Assembly: GCA_023461495.1 (NCBI GenBank)
Contig: JAEYLA010000261.1
Coordinates: 1-14,299 of the forward strand
DNA: 14,299 bases
Source of the DNA: Bacillota bacterium
GTDB taxonomy: Bacteria; Bacillota; Clostridia; Christensenellales; CAG-138
Direction of reading: 5' to 3'
This document shows positions 13,474 through 14,299 of this stretch, one piece after another. Both the position numbers and the translations under genes were made by a program. Below the pieces are notes generated by a model, which saw only the letters and a program-made list of their open reading frames with translations, made no database searches and was not told the DNA's origin. Within the stretch, counting starts at the first letter, position 1. Each line of letters begins with the position of its first letter.

Positions 13474-14299
13474 ATGCGTTTTACAAAGGTACACGGCCTT
13501 GGAAATGATTTTCTGCTGATCAACACCATGCAGGAGCCCAAAAGGGATTATCTCGCCATCGCTCCCGTTCTCTGCCACCGCCAGACCGGCGTGGGCGCGG
13601 ACGGGCTTTTACTTGTCGCCCCCTCTACCGTTTGCGATATCCGCATGCGCATTATCAACGCGGACGGCAACGAAGCGGAAATGTGCGGCAACGGCATCCG
13701 CGCATTTGCAAAATATGTGTATGAGCGCGGGATTGTTTTAAAGCCCGCGTTTACGGTGGAGACGCTTGCGGGCATCATAAAGCCGGAGCTACTTTTAGAT
13801 GAGGACGGCACCGTCACAGGCGTGCGCGTGGATATGGGCAAACCCCTCTTTGACTGCAAAGAGATTCCCGTCGTGGGCGAGGGCGAATGCCGCAACCGCA
13901 CATTAACGGCGCTTGGCCGGGAATTCGCCTTCTCCTCTGTGCGCATGGGCGTGCCGCATACGGCGGTGCAGGTGGATGATCCGAAGTCGTTCGATCTAAG
14001 AACCTACGGCCCCGCGATTGAACGGCACCCCATGTTTCCGCAGCGCACCAATGTGAACTTCTTCCGCGTGATCGACCGGAACAATATTGAAATGCGCACC
14101 TGGGAGCGCGGGGCCGCGGCAACGCTTGCCTGCGGCACAGGCTCCACCGGTACCGCGGTGCTGTGCGCGAAGAACGGACTGACCGAGCGATCCGTCAACG
14201 TCCACCTGGAGCTTGGGATATTGCACATCGACTGGGCGGAGGACGGCACGGCGTTTATGACCGGCCCTGCCGAAATCGTATTTGAGGCGGACTTCCCCG
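13474..14299 (+). CDS. dapF: Diaminopimelate epimerase (3' end outside the window)
   Basis: Cytoplasmic enzyme that converts LL- to meso-diaminopimelate for lysine and peptidoglycan synthesis. The first 275 residues are visible, nearly full length for the family (about 275-285). The start MRFTKVHGLGNDFLLI is typical. The two catalytic cysteines are present: Cys71 in NADGNEAEMCGNGIR and Cys220 in TLACGTGSTG, with the ERG triad (211-213) before it. The usual MGNPH motif reads MGVPH (158-162), so an Asn that contacts substrate in characterised enzymes is Val here. AGGAGG (13463-13468) lies 5 nt before the ATG. It is the only plus-strand gene and runs away from fhs. The reading frame is open to the last base, so it is cut by the window and not broken. 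Confidence 0.95.
   Translation, partial: MRFTKVHGLGNDFLLINTMQEPKRDYLAIAPVLCHRQTGVGADGLLLVAPSTVCDIRMRIINADGNEAEMCGNGIRAFAKYVYERGIVLKPAFTVETLAGIIKPELLLDEDGTVTGVRVDMGKPLFDCKEIPVVGEGECRNRTLTALGREFAFSSVRMGVPHTAVQVDDPKSFDLRTYGPAIERHPMFPQRTNVNFFRVIDRNNIEMRTWERGAAATLACGTGSTGTAVLCAKNGLTERSVNVHLELGILHIDWAEDGTAFMTGPAEIVFEADFP

Noticed and set aside
1..14299. CRISPR arrays, tRNA or rRNA genes, prophage or transposase genes
   Set aside because: No regularly spaced direct repeats, cloverleaf or rRNA-like stretches, or transposase/integrase frames were seen. The only mobile-element signal is the non-coding foldback at 13321-13436.

Overview
The window reads as a moderately GC-rich Bacillota chromosome segment, most likely class Clostridia. 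The evidence is an HPr with both a catalytic His and the regulatory Ser, a PRD-type MtlR regulator, strong AGGAGG-type ribosome binding sites, a formate-tetrahydrofolate ligase and a diaminopimelate epimerase. No species can be named from sequence alone. Apart from the last gene, everything is transcribed leftwards (minus strand).

Layout from right to left, the direction of minus-strand transcription. A divergent intergenic region (13020-13473) separates fhs (minus) from dapF (plus, cut by the window end). It holds an operator-like 25-bp inverted repeat over a plus-strand promoter, and a roughly 115-bp foldback element with imperfect terminal inverted repeats in the dapF leader. After fhs come a strong terminator and an extended -10 promoter. 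These start a compact three-gene operon: an OmpR-family response regulator, its membrane histidine kinase and a membrane-anchored protein of unknown family. Its cistrons overlap by 4 and 11 nt and end in a terminator at 7701-7737.

A mannitol-type PTS operon then fills the left half: mtlA (IICB), mtlR (PRD activator), mtlF (IIA), a fruK-type 1-phosphofructokinase, ptsI (enzyme I) and ptsH (HPr), closed by a terminator at 306-356. The cluster holds a whole phosphorelay, PEP to EI to HPr to IIA to IIB to sugar, plus its regulator. The usual mannitol-1-phosphate 5-dehydrogenase gene (mtlD) is missing, and a PfkB-family sugar-phosphate kinase sits in its usual place. The mtlA upstream region has a plausible promoter with a perfect 12-bp palindrome directly against the -35 element.

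The left end (1-356) carries no gene. It is a string of about eight hairpins, including two good terminators. I did not find a clearly new molecular system. The most unusual points are the self-contained PTS operon without mtlD, the MtlR whose PRD1 lacks its histidines, the uncharacterised third gene of the two-component operon, and the foldback element in the dapF leader.
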